Source of the DNA: Zygnema cylindricum
Lineage: Eukaryota > Streptophyta > Zygnematophyceae > Zygnematales > Zygnemataceae
Length of the DNA: 64,000 bases
Reading direction: 5' to 3'
Assembly (NCBI GenBank): GCA_037447655.1
Contig: JBBHKE010000281.1
Coordinates: forward strand, 1-64,000
Every line of letters begins with the position of its first letter. Position 1 is the stretch's first letter. The notes under the pieces were generated by a model. That model was not told the origin of the DNA. It did not search any database and saw nothing but the letters and a program-made list of their open reading frames with translations. A program made the translations under genes and the position numbers. Below, piece by piece: positions 23,138 to 34,262 of this stretch.

Positions 23138-24019
23138 TAACCCACAAAATTATCAGCCTATGTAAAGCCTCTAGGATAAAATTTGCCCCTTTCAATTTCT
23201 CACTCCATAAGTTCCGCCGCGGCACACAAATATTATGACCACCCTAAACCCTGTGAGGACAAGACTTCCTTGAGTCAAACGCAAAGAGAATCACTTAATT
23301 TGCTCCCCTGAGCAGTATGTTATGGCTAGCCAAAGATGGCCTATAAATACAGAAGGTCATCTGGAGAGAGGAGCCTCAAACACGCTAAGTTCCTTAACTC
23401 CTACTCACAACTACCTACTACTCTACCCTAGGCGAATCAAAAGAATGTATAGTACAAGAAGGTCTAGTGGCCGATTGGACTTCTTGTACGGCCTTTGTAC
23501 AACATGGCCTTCTAGTTGACACTTATCAACTTGGGAGCCATCGTTCCTCCTCTCATCCTTTTTGGCTTCCAATGACGTGACGCCACTCGGCACAGCGCGC
23601 CGCTGTGTCCGAAAGCCGCCGAAGATTCATTTGGGTTTGGCGGGGGCGACAACATCCGTCTGATAATGTATTTTACACGGTTAGATTCGCGTCCGCGAGC
23701 GTCGTTTGATTATAGATGACCTTTCGTCAATTTTGGTATGTTTAAGTGAAAGTGACGTTTTGCGTAACACTTTAATATTTACCGAACCACATACGTGTAT
23801 CGTTTCATTACCGCATAAATGGTTAAGGCGTATGTCTAAATAGTACTATGCAAACCAACGTTCAAATCCTGTTTAGGGCATCATTTTGGTAATATATCAA
23901 TCAGTTTGCCTGTTTGCCTATTTCTTTCTGAATATGGTGGCAACCATGGTGACTCTCTCTCTCTCGCTTCACTCTAGAGTCTAAATTAAGAAGTGAATAA
24001 TTATTACTTCTTTTCAACA
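23118..24019 (-). repeat. C2 5' LTR
   Basis: 902 bp, homologous to 19678-20583 and 26967-27865. It carries the same hairpin (about 23453-23490) and tRNA-like segment (TGGTTAAGGCGT at about 23820, GTTCAAATCC at about 23870). The gag ATG (23137) lies inside its end. Confidence 0.85.
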
Positions 24020-24029
24020 ACAGAAATGG

Positions 24030-25928
24030 CATAAACCCTTGGGAGTCCTTGGTCCGAACTCTTCGGTCTGATTTTTCTGCCCCTCCCCTCGATAATTTCC
24101 AACCTGTTTCCTGGAATCATTGTTACTCTAATCAGTCCCAGCTGCCAAAGCTTGCCCACTCTTTCCTCCCCTTCGGATCTCAATCGTATTCCCCCGAACG
24201 AGAATCATTCCTATCACTGAATTCCAAATCCACCTTGAGTCCTCCAAGTCTTGCACACGGTTGACTATGTTCTCAAACTCATCGAGTAACTTCATCAGTA
24301 AATAGTTAACCTTTTCCTTTTCGCTAAATATTTTTCCAACAATCTTCGTTCCCTGAAAAATGTAGCAAGCTTATTGCAAAAATCCAACATCTTCCCCCCT
24401 TTGTATACATACTTCTTAATTTTTTGATCAGCCAATTGTTTTTGCTAAATCGTACCACTTCGGTACATCTGTATGACAGCCACCCAAAGATTGGATGCCC
24501 TCTTTACTTGCAAATGGGGAGATGCAAGCCCTTGAGTAAGATGGCGTAGGATGAAGTGCTTAGCCGCCGTATTGTGGTGGTCGCAAGTATCGATATCATT
24601 CTCTTCGTTCCTCGGAATAGGTGACATGAACACCGAACCGGTTGCTATTGGTGTAAGCGTCTCCTTCTCCTTTCCTTTGTCCACCACCTCCCCTTCCTTT
24701 GTCTCCTCCGTTGAAGATGGATCTGCATTTTTAGTGAATCTGCCTCCTGTAAACCCTGGAGGTATCCCAAGACTTGATGGACGCCTCACCCGTCCACTCA
24801 CTATTCCCCAAAATCGTTTCTCACATAGAGCTCGTGTCATCATACTTTCCAAGTATATGAAGCCAACTCCATTGAATATGGGCACCCTAGATGGTGGGCC
24901 CATAACCTGCAACTCTGAGACCTCCATTGGTCCTTAGAGTAGGTAGCTCACACGAAGCCTCAAGGATAACCCTGACCCTTTTGTGTTTCGCCAAGAATAA
25001 CTGCCACCCTGGCAAACAAAAACTCTGACCGCCTTCACCCTTGTGAAGGCAAGACTCCCTTGAGTCGATAGCAAAAAGAATCTCTATGAAGGGTCAAAGT
25101 TGACCTTTTGTACTGAAGCTCTCTGGGAGAGAGGGTCCTCTCTACCAATTTTTTCTAAGTCATATCTCTCTCTAAAACTCTATCTAGTGATGTACGACAC
25201 CAATCATATTACACTACCGTACACAAAAGTACAGCTGCTGGTGTACTTTCTGTATGAATATTGTACGACATGGCCTAAATGTCGACACATGTCATATCCG
25301 GATTCGGTCCCGTAATCCGTGGAGATGCCGCAATCCAATGTGGTTGTGCCACGTGTCATCCGACGTGGCGATGACCACAAACCGCTGAGATTCTCTTCCG
25401 CGATCTCGACATTCTTCTCGGCCATCCGATAGAATGCAGATTTCAATCGTAGCAGTCATAAATACTTGCGCGATATTTGTTTCGTTTAAAGAAACAAATG
25501 CGCGGTACTCGTTTCCAATCCATACCGAAATCTGTACTTTTACATAACTTAATCTATGTATCCTTTAAACACTTACCGTTAAATGAATTATCCTACGTGG
25601 CAACATTTAAATAATTAACAAACCCTATATCATGTAACTCTAGTCCTAGACGTAATAGATAAGGCTACCCGCTACCGACGGCTTTATCGGACGGTAGGTA
25701 CCAGGATCAAATCCTAGGTTTGACAACTTTCCTTTTAATAAAGAAATAACCAATCCATAAATTAACTAATCTATTTCTCGTAAACCTCTGGATAGCCTAA
25801 GTACCCATGGCTCTAGCTTCCTCTCCAACTTTTAGTGACTGCAACAAGTATGGGAGTTGAAGGCAGATTGCCTCGGCTTCTTTTCTACATTATATTTTAG
25901 ACCTAGAAAAATACTAAAAAAACCATCA
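24030..25928 (-). mobile_element. Copia retrotransposon C3: LTR plus gag
   Basis: LTR 25928-24908 (about 1021 bp) on the minus strand, followed by gag from 24927 with IFNGVGFIYLESMM and KRFWGIVSGRVRRP. gag homology decays below 24445, and the element is cut at the C2 LTR. The LTR is homologous to those at 33049-34100 and 45697-46885. Confidence 0.8.
24445..24927 (-). pseudogene. C3 gag
   Basis: 160 residues from an ATG inside the LTR end (MEVSELQVMGPP) through the gag core FWGIVSGRVRRPSSLG, an acidic linker, and HHNTAAKHFILRHLTQG. That last stretch matches the LTR-gag segment usual in copia elements. No zinc knuckle follows before truncation. Confidence 0.75.
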
Positions 25929-25965
25929 ATTTTCTATATTTCTTTCCTCCATCTTTTGAGGAACT

Positions 25966-26175
25966 TTATCCATCTTTCAGTCCAAGATCCGCAAGCTGGA
26001 CACAATCTGCCATATAATGTTTCGGTTTCTTGGAGAAGTGACATAATCCACCTCGAGGAGCTCCTTTCCCCTTGTTGATCAAATCTGCCACATCTTTGTC
26101 TTTTCCTCCAAAGTTTCGATATCGATCCTTTCCCTTTTCCTCATCACGCTTTTGCCAATCAGATCCTGCAGCCAA
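25966..26175 (-). pseudogene. C4 gag zinc-knuckle segment
   Basis: 69 residues, Lys/Asp/Gly-rich, ending in a CCHC-type knuckle in which the second Cys is replaced by Ser. RNA binding would be lost. Confidence 0.7.
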
Positions 26176-26710
26176 TGCTTGAACACTCAGACTTCCTCTC
26201 CTAAGTTATATAGTACTATTTTCACTAAAATCATCCCCACTGTATCATCCCAATTCCAATTGTTATCACCTAGATCTCGCAACCGATTAATGATATTCTT
26301 ATTCTCTTTAGGTAGTTTCATTATCAGTGTATTCACTTTTTTTCTCTCACACCATGAGTTACATGCGCTCTTTAATTCTCCAAATACTCATAAGTCATTG
26401 CAATAATCATTCATACTTCCTCCCTTGTAAGTATAAGTTAAAATCTTATTTTCTGCTAGCTGTTGCTGCTGCAATGACCCACTCTTATATTTTTTAACTA
26501 GAGATACCCAAATATGAGAGAAAGATCTAACATGCATAAGAGGAATTGCAATACCCTTCTCTCACTTTTGAGAATTAAGAGCTTAGCCACCTTGTCCTTA
26601 TAGTTCCAATTTTCATATTTTGACCGATTTGTCTAACTCCTTGTCACTATTGCTGGTGATGATATTGCTGGTATCGTCTTTGACAATGAAGTCCCTCGAG
26701 AAGCAACTCC

Positions 26711-26986
26711 TCACTTTTCTCCTTCCATGATTATTTCCTCCCCTTCCTCGTCATCGTTCGTGATGGTGGTTGATGTTTTAATAGCACTTGTGACGGAGGT
26801 GCCAAAAATACGTGTTCCTCCAAACCCAGGTGGAGGTGGGCAACGAATTTGCCCGGACACTATGCCCCATAGGTGCTTCTCAAAAAGTTCTCCCTCCATC
26901 ATCATTTCCCAATAAAAAAAGCCTGATCCATTAAATATGGGCACCCTAGAGTGTGGGCCCATAACCTGAAAATCTGTGGTCTCCAT
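26711..26986 (-). pseudogene. C4 gag N-terminus
   Basis: 91 residues with FNGSGFFYWEMMMEGELFEKH, closely similar to the C2 gag start at 23137. It begins 20 bases inside the LTR. Confidence 0.75.
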
Positions 26987-27865
26987 TGTCCCACAGAATA
27001 AGCAGCCTATGTTAAGCCTCTAAGATAATATTTGCCCCTTCCAATTTATCACTGAATCGGCCTGCCCAGGCACACAAGAACTCTGACCACCCTTATCCCT
27101 GTGAGGAAAAGACTCGCCTGAGTCAAACGCAAAAAGAATCACTGAATTTGCTTCCCTGAGCAATAAGTTATGGGTCAAAGATGGCATATAAATGCAAAAG
27201 GTCATTTGGAGAGAGGAGCCTCAAACACGCTTAGTCCCTTGTCTCCTACTCACAACTACCTACTACTCTACCCTAGGCCAATCAAAAGAGTGTATAGTAC
27301 AAGAAGGTATAGTGGCCGATTGTACTTCTTGTATGGCCTTTGAACAACATGGCCTTCTAGTTGACACTTGTCAACTTGGGAGCCATCGTTCCTCCTCCAC
27401 TCCTTTCCGATGTCCAATGACGTGGCGCCACGTGGCAGAGGGCGCCGCTATGTCCAAAAGCCGCCGAAGATTCATTCGGGATTGGCGATTGCAATAATGT
27501 TCGTTCGATAATGTATTTTACACGGTTAGATTTGCGTCCGCGAGCGTCGTTTGATTATAGATGACGTTTCGTCAATTTCAGTATGTTTAAGTGAAAGTGA
27601 TGTTTCACGTAACACTTTAATTAAATACCGAACCACATACGTGTATCGTTTCGCTAACGCCTAAATGGTTAAGGCGTATGTCTACACCATTTTTTGCAGA
27701 CCAGGGTTCAAATACTAATTAGAGCAACTTTATGGTAATGTATCAATCTGTCTGCTTGTCTACCTGTTTCTTTCTGACTATGGCGGCAGCCATGGTGACT
27801 ATCTCTCTCTCTCTTCACTCCTGAGTCTAAATTAAAAAGTGAATAATAATTACTTCTTTTCAACA

Positions 27866-28990
27866 GAGGCTTGTCTTCCGGCGGTTCTTCGCCATCCTCG
27901 ATGCTCTCGTCGCTACCCGAAGTTGAGGGGACATATAGGTCGTCTTTCCTATCTTCACCTTCCTCTTACCCTTTGCTATATCCCTCTTCCTAGCTATCTT
28001 TCTCCGTGCATCACTTCCCCCACCCTCTTTGACCGTTGCCTCCTCCCCCACTCCTTCCTCCTCCACGGTCTCACAAAACCGTATGTTTTATTTTTTACTA
28101 TTCTGCTTTTTTTACCTAATCTCTCCCTAACCTCACTCCCCCCACCCTCCTTGACCGTCGCTTCCTTTCCCTTTCGGTCCTCTCTCAATGTCGTCTTCTC
28201 CTCCCTCTCTTCACTCAATAATTTCTCTTCCCTAAAACCCTCGCTTTTTTCCTCCTCATCGCCTTCATCAAAAAATATTAATTTTTGTTTTATTTTCCTT
28301 CAGTTTTTCTCTACCTTTTCCCGTGCCTCACTTCCTTCAGCCTCTTCTACCGTCGCCTCCTCCCCTCCCTCTTATACACCCAATACCGCCTTTCCACCCT
28401 CATCTTCTATTGGATTTTTTTCTTCCCTACTCACCTCACCTTCCATTGCCGCCTCCCTCCTCACATCTACCAATTCACCCCTTTCCTCCCTTTCACTCAC
28501 CTCCCTTTCATATCCCCTCCCCTCCAGCGGCACCCAACCGATGGGTAACAAGGTGGCCGCCTCCTTTTCTCTTGCTAATTCCTCTGCGTTATCCCTTACT
28601 CCAATAACGGTTTCTGTGGCATCTCTTTCCCTCTCTACTGTAATTATGTGACCTCTATTGGTCCAAAGAATGTCCAGCTTATATGAAGCCTCTAGGGTAA
28701 TATTTGCACTTTTGACTTTGGCAATGAATAAGTGCCATCCAAGAACGCAAAAAATTTGACCGACTACAACCCTATGTAGCTTGGACTCCTTTGAGTCCGC
28801 AGCAAAAATAATCACTAAAATTGCTCACTAGAGCATTAAGTAGCAAAAATAATCACTAAAATTGCTCACTAGAGCATTAAGTTATGGTTGGCCAATGATG
28901 GCCTATAAATACAGATGCACTATGGGAGAGAGGCGGAAACCTTAATTGATCTAAGTCCTAAACCCCCTCTCTGATCCTACTACTACACTG
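27866..28990 (-). mobile_element. Copia remnant C5: partial LTR and repetitive gag-like tract
   Basis: 28639-28990 aligns with the U3/R part of the other LTRs, including the CCAATGATGGCCTATAAATA TATA-box segment. 27866-28638 is a strongly strand-biased GA/CT tract. On the minus strand it reads a charged repeat (KEGGGSDARRK, KEGGGSEVRERLGKK) about three times. The element is truncated at both ends. Confidence 0.65.
28801..28882. repeat. 41-bp perfect tandem duplication in LTR
   Basis: The block beginning AGCAAAAATAATCACTAAAA occurs twice head to tail; the other LTRs have it once. Confidence 0.9.
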
Positions 28991-29822
28991 CCTATCGCTA
29001 TTTGTTGATTTGAGGCAAGCGGTGACCCAAAGGAGGAAGAAGAAGCACCAGCAGTTGCCATAATATTCAGATTACAAAAGAGGAAACTCTCACAAAAACC
29101 ACAAAAAGACCTACTTCACAATGAAGCCCCAAGAAAATCAGACACACACTAGGTCTGCAAATTTGCCACAATATAAACAGTATAACAAAGAAACCACATG
29201 CAGAATTTCACAGGGTTCTGCCAAAAGATCACAATGATCTTTTAATTCAAAAAGACACGAAAAACTGCTTCGCAGTTTTCCATTGACTGAATTCCTAACT
29301 CCAAAATATTCTAAGTCCTACATATACAAAGTGAACCTACAACTGATCTAAACCATACCACATTTACCGTGGTGTTTCGGTACACTAAACATTAATCAAA
29401 CTAAACCCCGCTATCTACCACCAAAGTATTTACATCAATCCTTAACCCTTGCCGCTTCTAAAGTACGCGGTCAAAGTTAGTCCGCTGAAATGACGGCTTG
29501 GTCAATATTTCTCTTCCAAAAATGACGGCGAACTCCGTCCGCCGTCCGCGTATTCATTCATCACCGAAGATGAACCTCCATGTATAAATCTGACCCCTCA
29601 AGTAAATATGTACTTTGTCAACCAATTCAACCAAGCTTGACTTCCCCACCGACCGACACGTGTACATAGAGTGTACAAAATCTGTGAACTCCTTTTGGTG
29701 TTACATACCACACCACATCTTGTCTACGCCAACTCAGTCTGTACACAAAAACCAGCTAAGTCTAGACTCTCTTTCTCACACACGAGATATAGAGAGGACT
29801 AAAGGTTTCCAAAACCAACACT
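28991..29822. repeat. Possible LTR of another family
   Basis: No gene seen. The stretch ends AAAACCAACA (minus strand TGTTGGTTTT), has short GTAC motifs and a CTCTCT tract like the other LTRs, and has a primer-like GGTGACCCAAAGG near 29020. No second copy is in the window. Confidence 0.35.
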
Positions 29823-30368
29823 ATTAGCGTACATGTTTTTTTAGCGTATAGGAATAATTACAGTGATTTATGCTAATTAGGAATTTGAAAATTAAAAAAA
29901 AAACATACATTCTAATTGTTTACTAATGCTAATTTGGATCTTTGAAAAAAAAAATGTCAGTCGCAAACATGCTTACACTAATATAGACAGTCGTACAAAA
30001 TTTGACAAATCGTACACAAATCGTGGGTTCACACAGTCGAAACGTGGTTATTGGACGAATATGTGCGAACGTGATATTTGACAACCCTATTTTATCCCTT
30101 TTTTAGAGCACATAATCTCATGCGCCCGCAGTTATTAAAACTAGTTAATTATATTTTTTCACCAAAAAAGGTACAATTTTGTACGGTCTGTCAGTGACCG
30201 TAGGCCATGATATTTAAAAGACAACACACTTTCGTTTTGTACGGCACTTGGAAAAAACCCCAAATGGCGTAAAGAAAAAAACATAATAAGTTATACTATT
30301 TGAGAATTTGAAAAAAAAAAGCGAGACGGAATTAGTATACATTATATTAAAAGCGATTGGCGGTGTAG
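29823..30368. mobile_element. Mariner-like MITE family 2, left end lost
   Basis: The right end GATTGGCGGTG is followed by TA. The internal blocks TTTAAAAG, GGCGTAAAGAA and CGACGGAATTAG.GTATA match the element at 38501-39777. Confidence 0.6.
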
Positions 30369-30971
30369 TGTACCTAGCCAAACAAAAGATTGTAAGGAAC
30401 AATAAGGTACAGGTACCGCTGTACTTCTTGTACGGCCATAGTACGGCATGGTCGCGCCGTTGACGTGTGTCAATTTATGAGCCATAGGTGCTCCCCCCGT
30501 AATATCCGCTGTCCAATAATACCTCGCCATGTGTCACCTGCCGACATCTGCTCCGCAAACTGCCAAAAGTCCACTTCGGTACACCGGCTCCTTTGTGAGG
30601 CGTTCGATCGGATCCGGACATTTGATTTTGTCCATCGAAATTAAATGTCGTTTTGTACATTCTGTGCGATCCCGATTTCGTGGGAACCGATACATTTTCT
30701 ATGTTGAATTTGTCTCGTAAAATTTAAAATAAAATATGTCGTTTTGTAATGTTTAAATATTGATCACACCCACTATAATTTAACGATGTCAACAGGATCA
30801 AATCTTGGTCCAGTCAATCCATCTTTTACAGGAGCTGGGTCTTCTGTTCCTATCTATCTGTCTCTTTGTCAACAAGGTGCAGCCAGTGCCAGTCCTCAGT
30901 GACAACGACAAGTATGAGGACTGCAGTAAGACCATGAACAAAAAAACTAGAATATAAAATATTTTTTTCAA
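30369..30971 (-). repeat. Truncated copia LTR (C3 type)
   Basis: The LTR start TGTTGAAAAAAATATTTT lies at 30971 on the minus strand. It contains the GTACTTCTTGTACGGCC motif near 30430 and a B-box-like GATCAAATCTTGG near 30795. The 3' part is missing. Confidence 0.65.
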
Positions 30972-32008
30972 CATCTACCCCCCTTCGTACCTCTTCCCTT
31001 TCTATTTTTGGCAAACGTCGTTGATTACGTCGAAGTAGTGGAGGGTAGTGACGACGATATGGCAAGACACTACGCTATCGCCTGTATAGATGGGATTTGC
31101 CCTCCATATACATTAGTTACACGTGATCAAAAAAATGAAAAAGAAGAGGCGGCTACACAAAAGGGTGAGAGAATACGGAAGTAAACCCTAAAAATGGTAG
31201 GTCTAACGAAGAAATAGAGTTTGAAGTTTTCACGTAATAGATGCGTTCATAATGTAATTACATAGTGTATTGTCCGTGACGACATAAAGTCGTCCCGAAT
31301 CCAATCACCGTGAAAATTCCAGCAGTGTGACGATAAAACGTTTTTAGGATGTCACGTGGTTCACTATTTAGTAAATTCCAATAGAGGCAATGTCATTCAA
31401 AATATACTTACAGAGTGAGTGGTCCGCGACACAAAAAAGTTGTCGCGTCCCAAATTCTTTTGGATAATCTAACAGTGTGACGACGAAACTGAATTAAAAA
31501 GTCACGAGGTTCAATGATTTTGCGATTCCAACAAATAGGTAACAAAAAAGCGTTGTCGACTCTACGAAGGTTCATATTTAATGTACTAAGGACAAAAGAT
31601 TGAAATATGCACGCTTTTCTAGTTTAAAAATTCCATCGTTGTGACGACGACGAATTGTCGTCGCCAGGTCGATTTCTCCAACCATGCGCGGACGCTCCAA
31701 TGTGGCCGCCTGCTAACAATATTAATATGATAGAACGAGGGGCGACGACACAACGTCGTCGCCAAACTCGTAACTTTCCATTTGTCGACAAATTATGCCT
31801 AGGCAACGTCGTCGGTATTCGACGACGGTGCATGAGGATCCAACAAAGCGACGTTAAAGGGGGGGGGGGGGGAGGAAAAAAGAAATAGGAATCTAAACGC
31901 ACACATAAAGGTAGAGGTAAACAAAATACCACTTTATAAGCGAATAACATACTCAGACACGCAATGTAAGTAGCCATAAAAACTCATATAAGGTAAGAAT
32001 AAAAGGTT
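30972..32008. other. Spacer with GACGAC-rich degenerate repeats
   Basis: No gene seen. Between about 31230 and 31850 the words GTGACGAC, GTCGTCGC and TTGTCGTC recur at irregular spacing of roughly 130-170 bases, often as short inverted pairs. A G13-type run lies near 31860. Confidence 0.5.
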
Positions 32009-32407
32009 TTACTTCTTACTTGTATTATAATCCCTCGTAAAGTGTTCTAGAAATTGATTGAAGGTCCTCAAGATAAGGCACCCCTTTCCATTTGTACTAC
32101 AATCGGCAGTCATCCAGCTGATCACACGAACGTCTGCAGCCTTTGTCGACACATGTTGGAGTTTGCGTCTCACCACTGGGGTGATACTGTGGTCCACACA
32201 AGGTGAGTCCGGAGGTGAGTTTGGGGGTGAGCCAAAATCGGCCGCACCGCCGTCAATGAGGGTGTCATCGTTTTGTGATCCCATCCTTTCAATTGCCTCT
32301 CCCTCTTCCTCTCTCTTGTCCCACTCCATCTCCTCCTCAATCGGAGGTGGTAAAATTTTAGCGAGAGCTCTGGTTTTTGCCGCAAAAAATGTGGTAATGG
32401 GCCACAT
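32009..32407 (-). CDS. Hypothetical acidic protein, 132 aa
   Basis: Single open frame with ATG at 32407 and stop at 32009, unrecognised. It is acidic in the middle (PIEEEMEWDKREEEGEAIER), with a Pro/Ser stretch GSPPNSPPDSPC and a basic C-terminus. A TATATA-containing sequence sits about 100 bases upstream on the same strand. No domain, signal peptide or membrane segment is visible. A complementary open frame spans the same DNA, so this could be chance or a gene fragment. Confidence 0.3.
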   Translation of the reverse strand: MWPITTFFAAKTRALAKILPPPIEEEMEWDKREEEGEAIERMGSQNDDTLIDGGAADFGSPPNSPPDSPCVDHSITPVVRRKLQHVSTKAADVRVISWMTADCSTNGKGCLILRTFNQFLEHFTRDYNTSKK

Positions 32408-32540
32408 AATTTCTCAAAATAACAGTGGCTATTTGGTAAAAGATAAATGGGAAGCAACGAAACAAAGATGCAAAGGGAGAGAAAAGAGTACCATTATTGG
32501 AGTTAACGACGAGTATATATAAAAGGGAAAAGAAACTATT

Positions 32541-33048
32541 ATGAAAAAAATGAGGGAAAACCTTCGCCAAAGTTTGAACATTCAAAATTTTAAATCAAGT
32601 ATTATGTTTGACAGTCAAATATTTCGATTAGCGGGAAAGTTTTAAAATTTGCGTCAGTTTTCAGCGTGGGAGTATGAACGTGGCTGACAATGGATGTTTT
32701 TCATGAAAGAGGCATGGTAAAACATGGCAGCTCACTAAGTGTACAAGTCTTTTTTGGAAAGGCAGCGGGTAAGACATGCGTGCTTTTTTGCATCGTTCAA
32801 ATCCCATAATGTTTGCGTGGATAAAAATTTGGACACGTGTAATTTTGGATGACCAATGACGTTACGTGATTGATCATTTGGTTAACAAGTATGTACTTTT
32901 TGGTTCATTTTAGTGTCAACATTTACTCTAATACAACACATCGTTGACGTTAATACAGGTTAGACGTCTGAAAGAGAAAGAGGGAATACACTTATTACAA
33001 TTAAGACACATATTAACATACTTAACTCAAATAAAACTACCCAAAAGT
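32541..33048. other. Spacer
   Basis: AT-rich; nothing recognised. Confidence 0.4.
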
Positions 33049-34100
33049 TGTAGAAATTAATGGTCTTTTTAAGTATTTTCTAGGTCTGAATAGAAATAAG
33101 AAAGAAGCCGAGGCACTCTACCTCTAACTTCTCTCTCTAACTCTCAAACTTGTCGGAGTCACTGAGAAATTGGAGAGGGAGCTAGAGCCATGGCTACCTA
33201 GGCTATCCAAAGGTTTACGGGAAAATATATATTAGTTAGGGGTTTAACTACTAAAAGATATGTGTTGGCCAGAGGATTTGATCCTGGTACCTACTGGCCG
33301 GCAGACAACCAGTAGCCGTTAGCCTTAGCCGTTAAGTCTAGAAGTAGTGTTACGTACTATATGGTTTGATAATTATTTAAACATTTATACGTAGGATAGT
33401 TCATTTAACTGTAATTGTTTACGGGAGACATATATCTAGTAAATGTAAAAGTATGGATTCCGGTACGGATAAGAAACCAATACCGCGCATTTATTTCTTT
33501 AGTGAAACGAATATCGCGCATGTATTTATTACGGCTATGATTAAATGTGAATTTAATCGGACGACCGGAATTAACGCCGAGATCGCGGAAGAGGATTTCG
33601 GTGGTTTGTGGTCATCGCCACATCGGATGACACGTGGCGGAGTTACATTGGATCGCGACATCTCCGAGGATTACAGGAGCGAATCCGGACATACCACTTG
33701 TCGACATTTAGGACATGTCGAACAGTGTCCGTACAGAAAGTACACCGGCAACTGTACTTTTGTGTACAGAACTGTAATCTGATTGGTTCCGTACATCAAT
33801 AGATAGAGTCTGTGAGAGAGATAGGACTTAGAAAAATGAGGAGATAGGACCCTCTCTCCAGAGAGCTTCTGTACAAAGGTCAACTTTGACCCTCCATAAC
33901 TAACTGCTCCGGGGAGCAAATTCAGAGATTCTTTTTGCTATCGACTCAGGGGAGTCTTGCATTCACAGGGGTGAAGTTGGTTAGAGTTATTGTCTGCCAG
34001 GGTGGCAGTTATTTTTGCTGAAACACAAAGGGGTCAGGGTTATCCTAGAGGCATCTTGGAAGCTGTCCACTCTGAGGACTTATGGAGGTCTCAGAGTTTC
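33049..34100 (+). repeat. Copia LTR (C3 type), plus orientation
   Basis: About 1050 bp starting TGTAGAAATTAAT and ending GGTCTCAGAGTTTCA, homologous to 45697-46885 and 24908-25928 in reverse. It holds the GTACAGAAAGTACACCGGCA motif near 33737 and GGATTTGATCCTGGTACC (inverse B box) near 33278. The 5-bp flanks do not match, so it is not a clean solo insertion. Confidence 0.8.
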
Positions 34101-34110
34101 ACCCCAATCT

Positions 34111-34262
34111 CCCACACACTTACACCTTTCCCTTCCTCCTACGCTCTTACCCTTTCCCCAACCTCCCACACACTTACACCTTTCCCTTCCTCCTACGCTC
34201 TTACCCTTTCCCCAACCTCCCACACACTTACACCTTTCCCTTCCTCTCACTCTTTACCCCTT
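34111..34262. repeat. 54-bp tandem repeat
   Basis: CCCACACACTTACACCTTTC recurs at 34111, 34165 and 34219. The unit is 54 bp with nearly three copies, directly after the LTR end. Confidence 0.9.

Larger units (their letters stand above)
19678..24019 (-). mobile_element. Copia retrotransposon C2 with two LTRs and a sequence gap
   Basis: Minus-strand element with 5' LTR 24019-23118 (902 bp) and 3' LTR 20583-19678 (906 bp), both starting TGTT and ending TTTCA. Between them lie gag N-terminus (23137-22946), an N gap (22765-22774), the acidic pre-RT linker (about 22440-22320), reverse transcriptase (22001-21423) and RNase H (21410-20613). Protease and integrase are not seen and may be missing in the gap. 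The 5-bp flanks do not match, so no clean target duplication supports a single insertion. Confidence 0.85.
25929..27865 (-). mobile_element. Copia retrotransposon C4: LTR plus gag
   Basis: LTR 27865-26967 (899 bp, C2 type) with gag starting at 26986 (METTDFQVMGPH). A later gag segment lies at 26175-25966 with a damaged knuckle CHFSKKPKHYMADC, where the second Cys is Ser. It is interrupted by the C3 LTR at 25928. Confidence 0.8.

Noticed and set aside
27839-28651. 270-codon plus-strand open frame rich in Ser, Pro, Leu, Phe
   Set aside because: It is the complement of the purine-rich repeated gag-like tract; composition alone keeps several frames open.
29823-30368. Family 2 MITE as a complete element
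   Set aside because: Right end and interior match but the left TIR is missing, so only a truncated copy is claimed.
33453-33782. 109-codon plus frame, with similar frames at 20027, 27192 and 46174
   Set aside because: All lie at the same place in copia LTRs; they are LTR promoter/R-region sequence, not genes.
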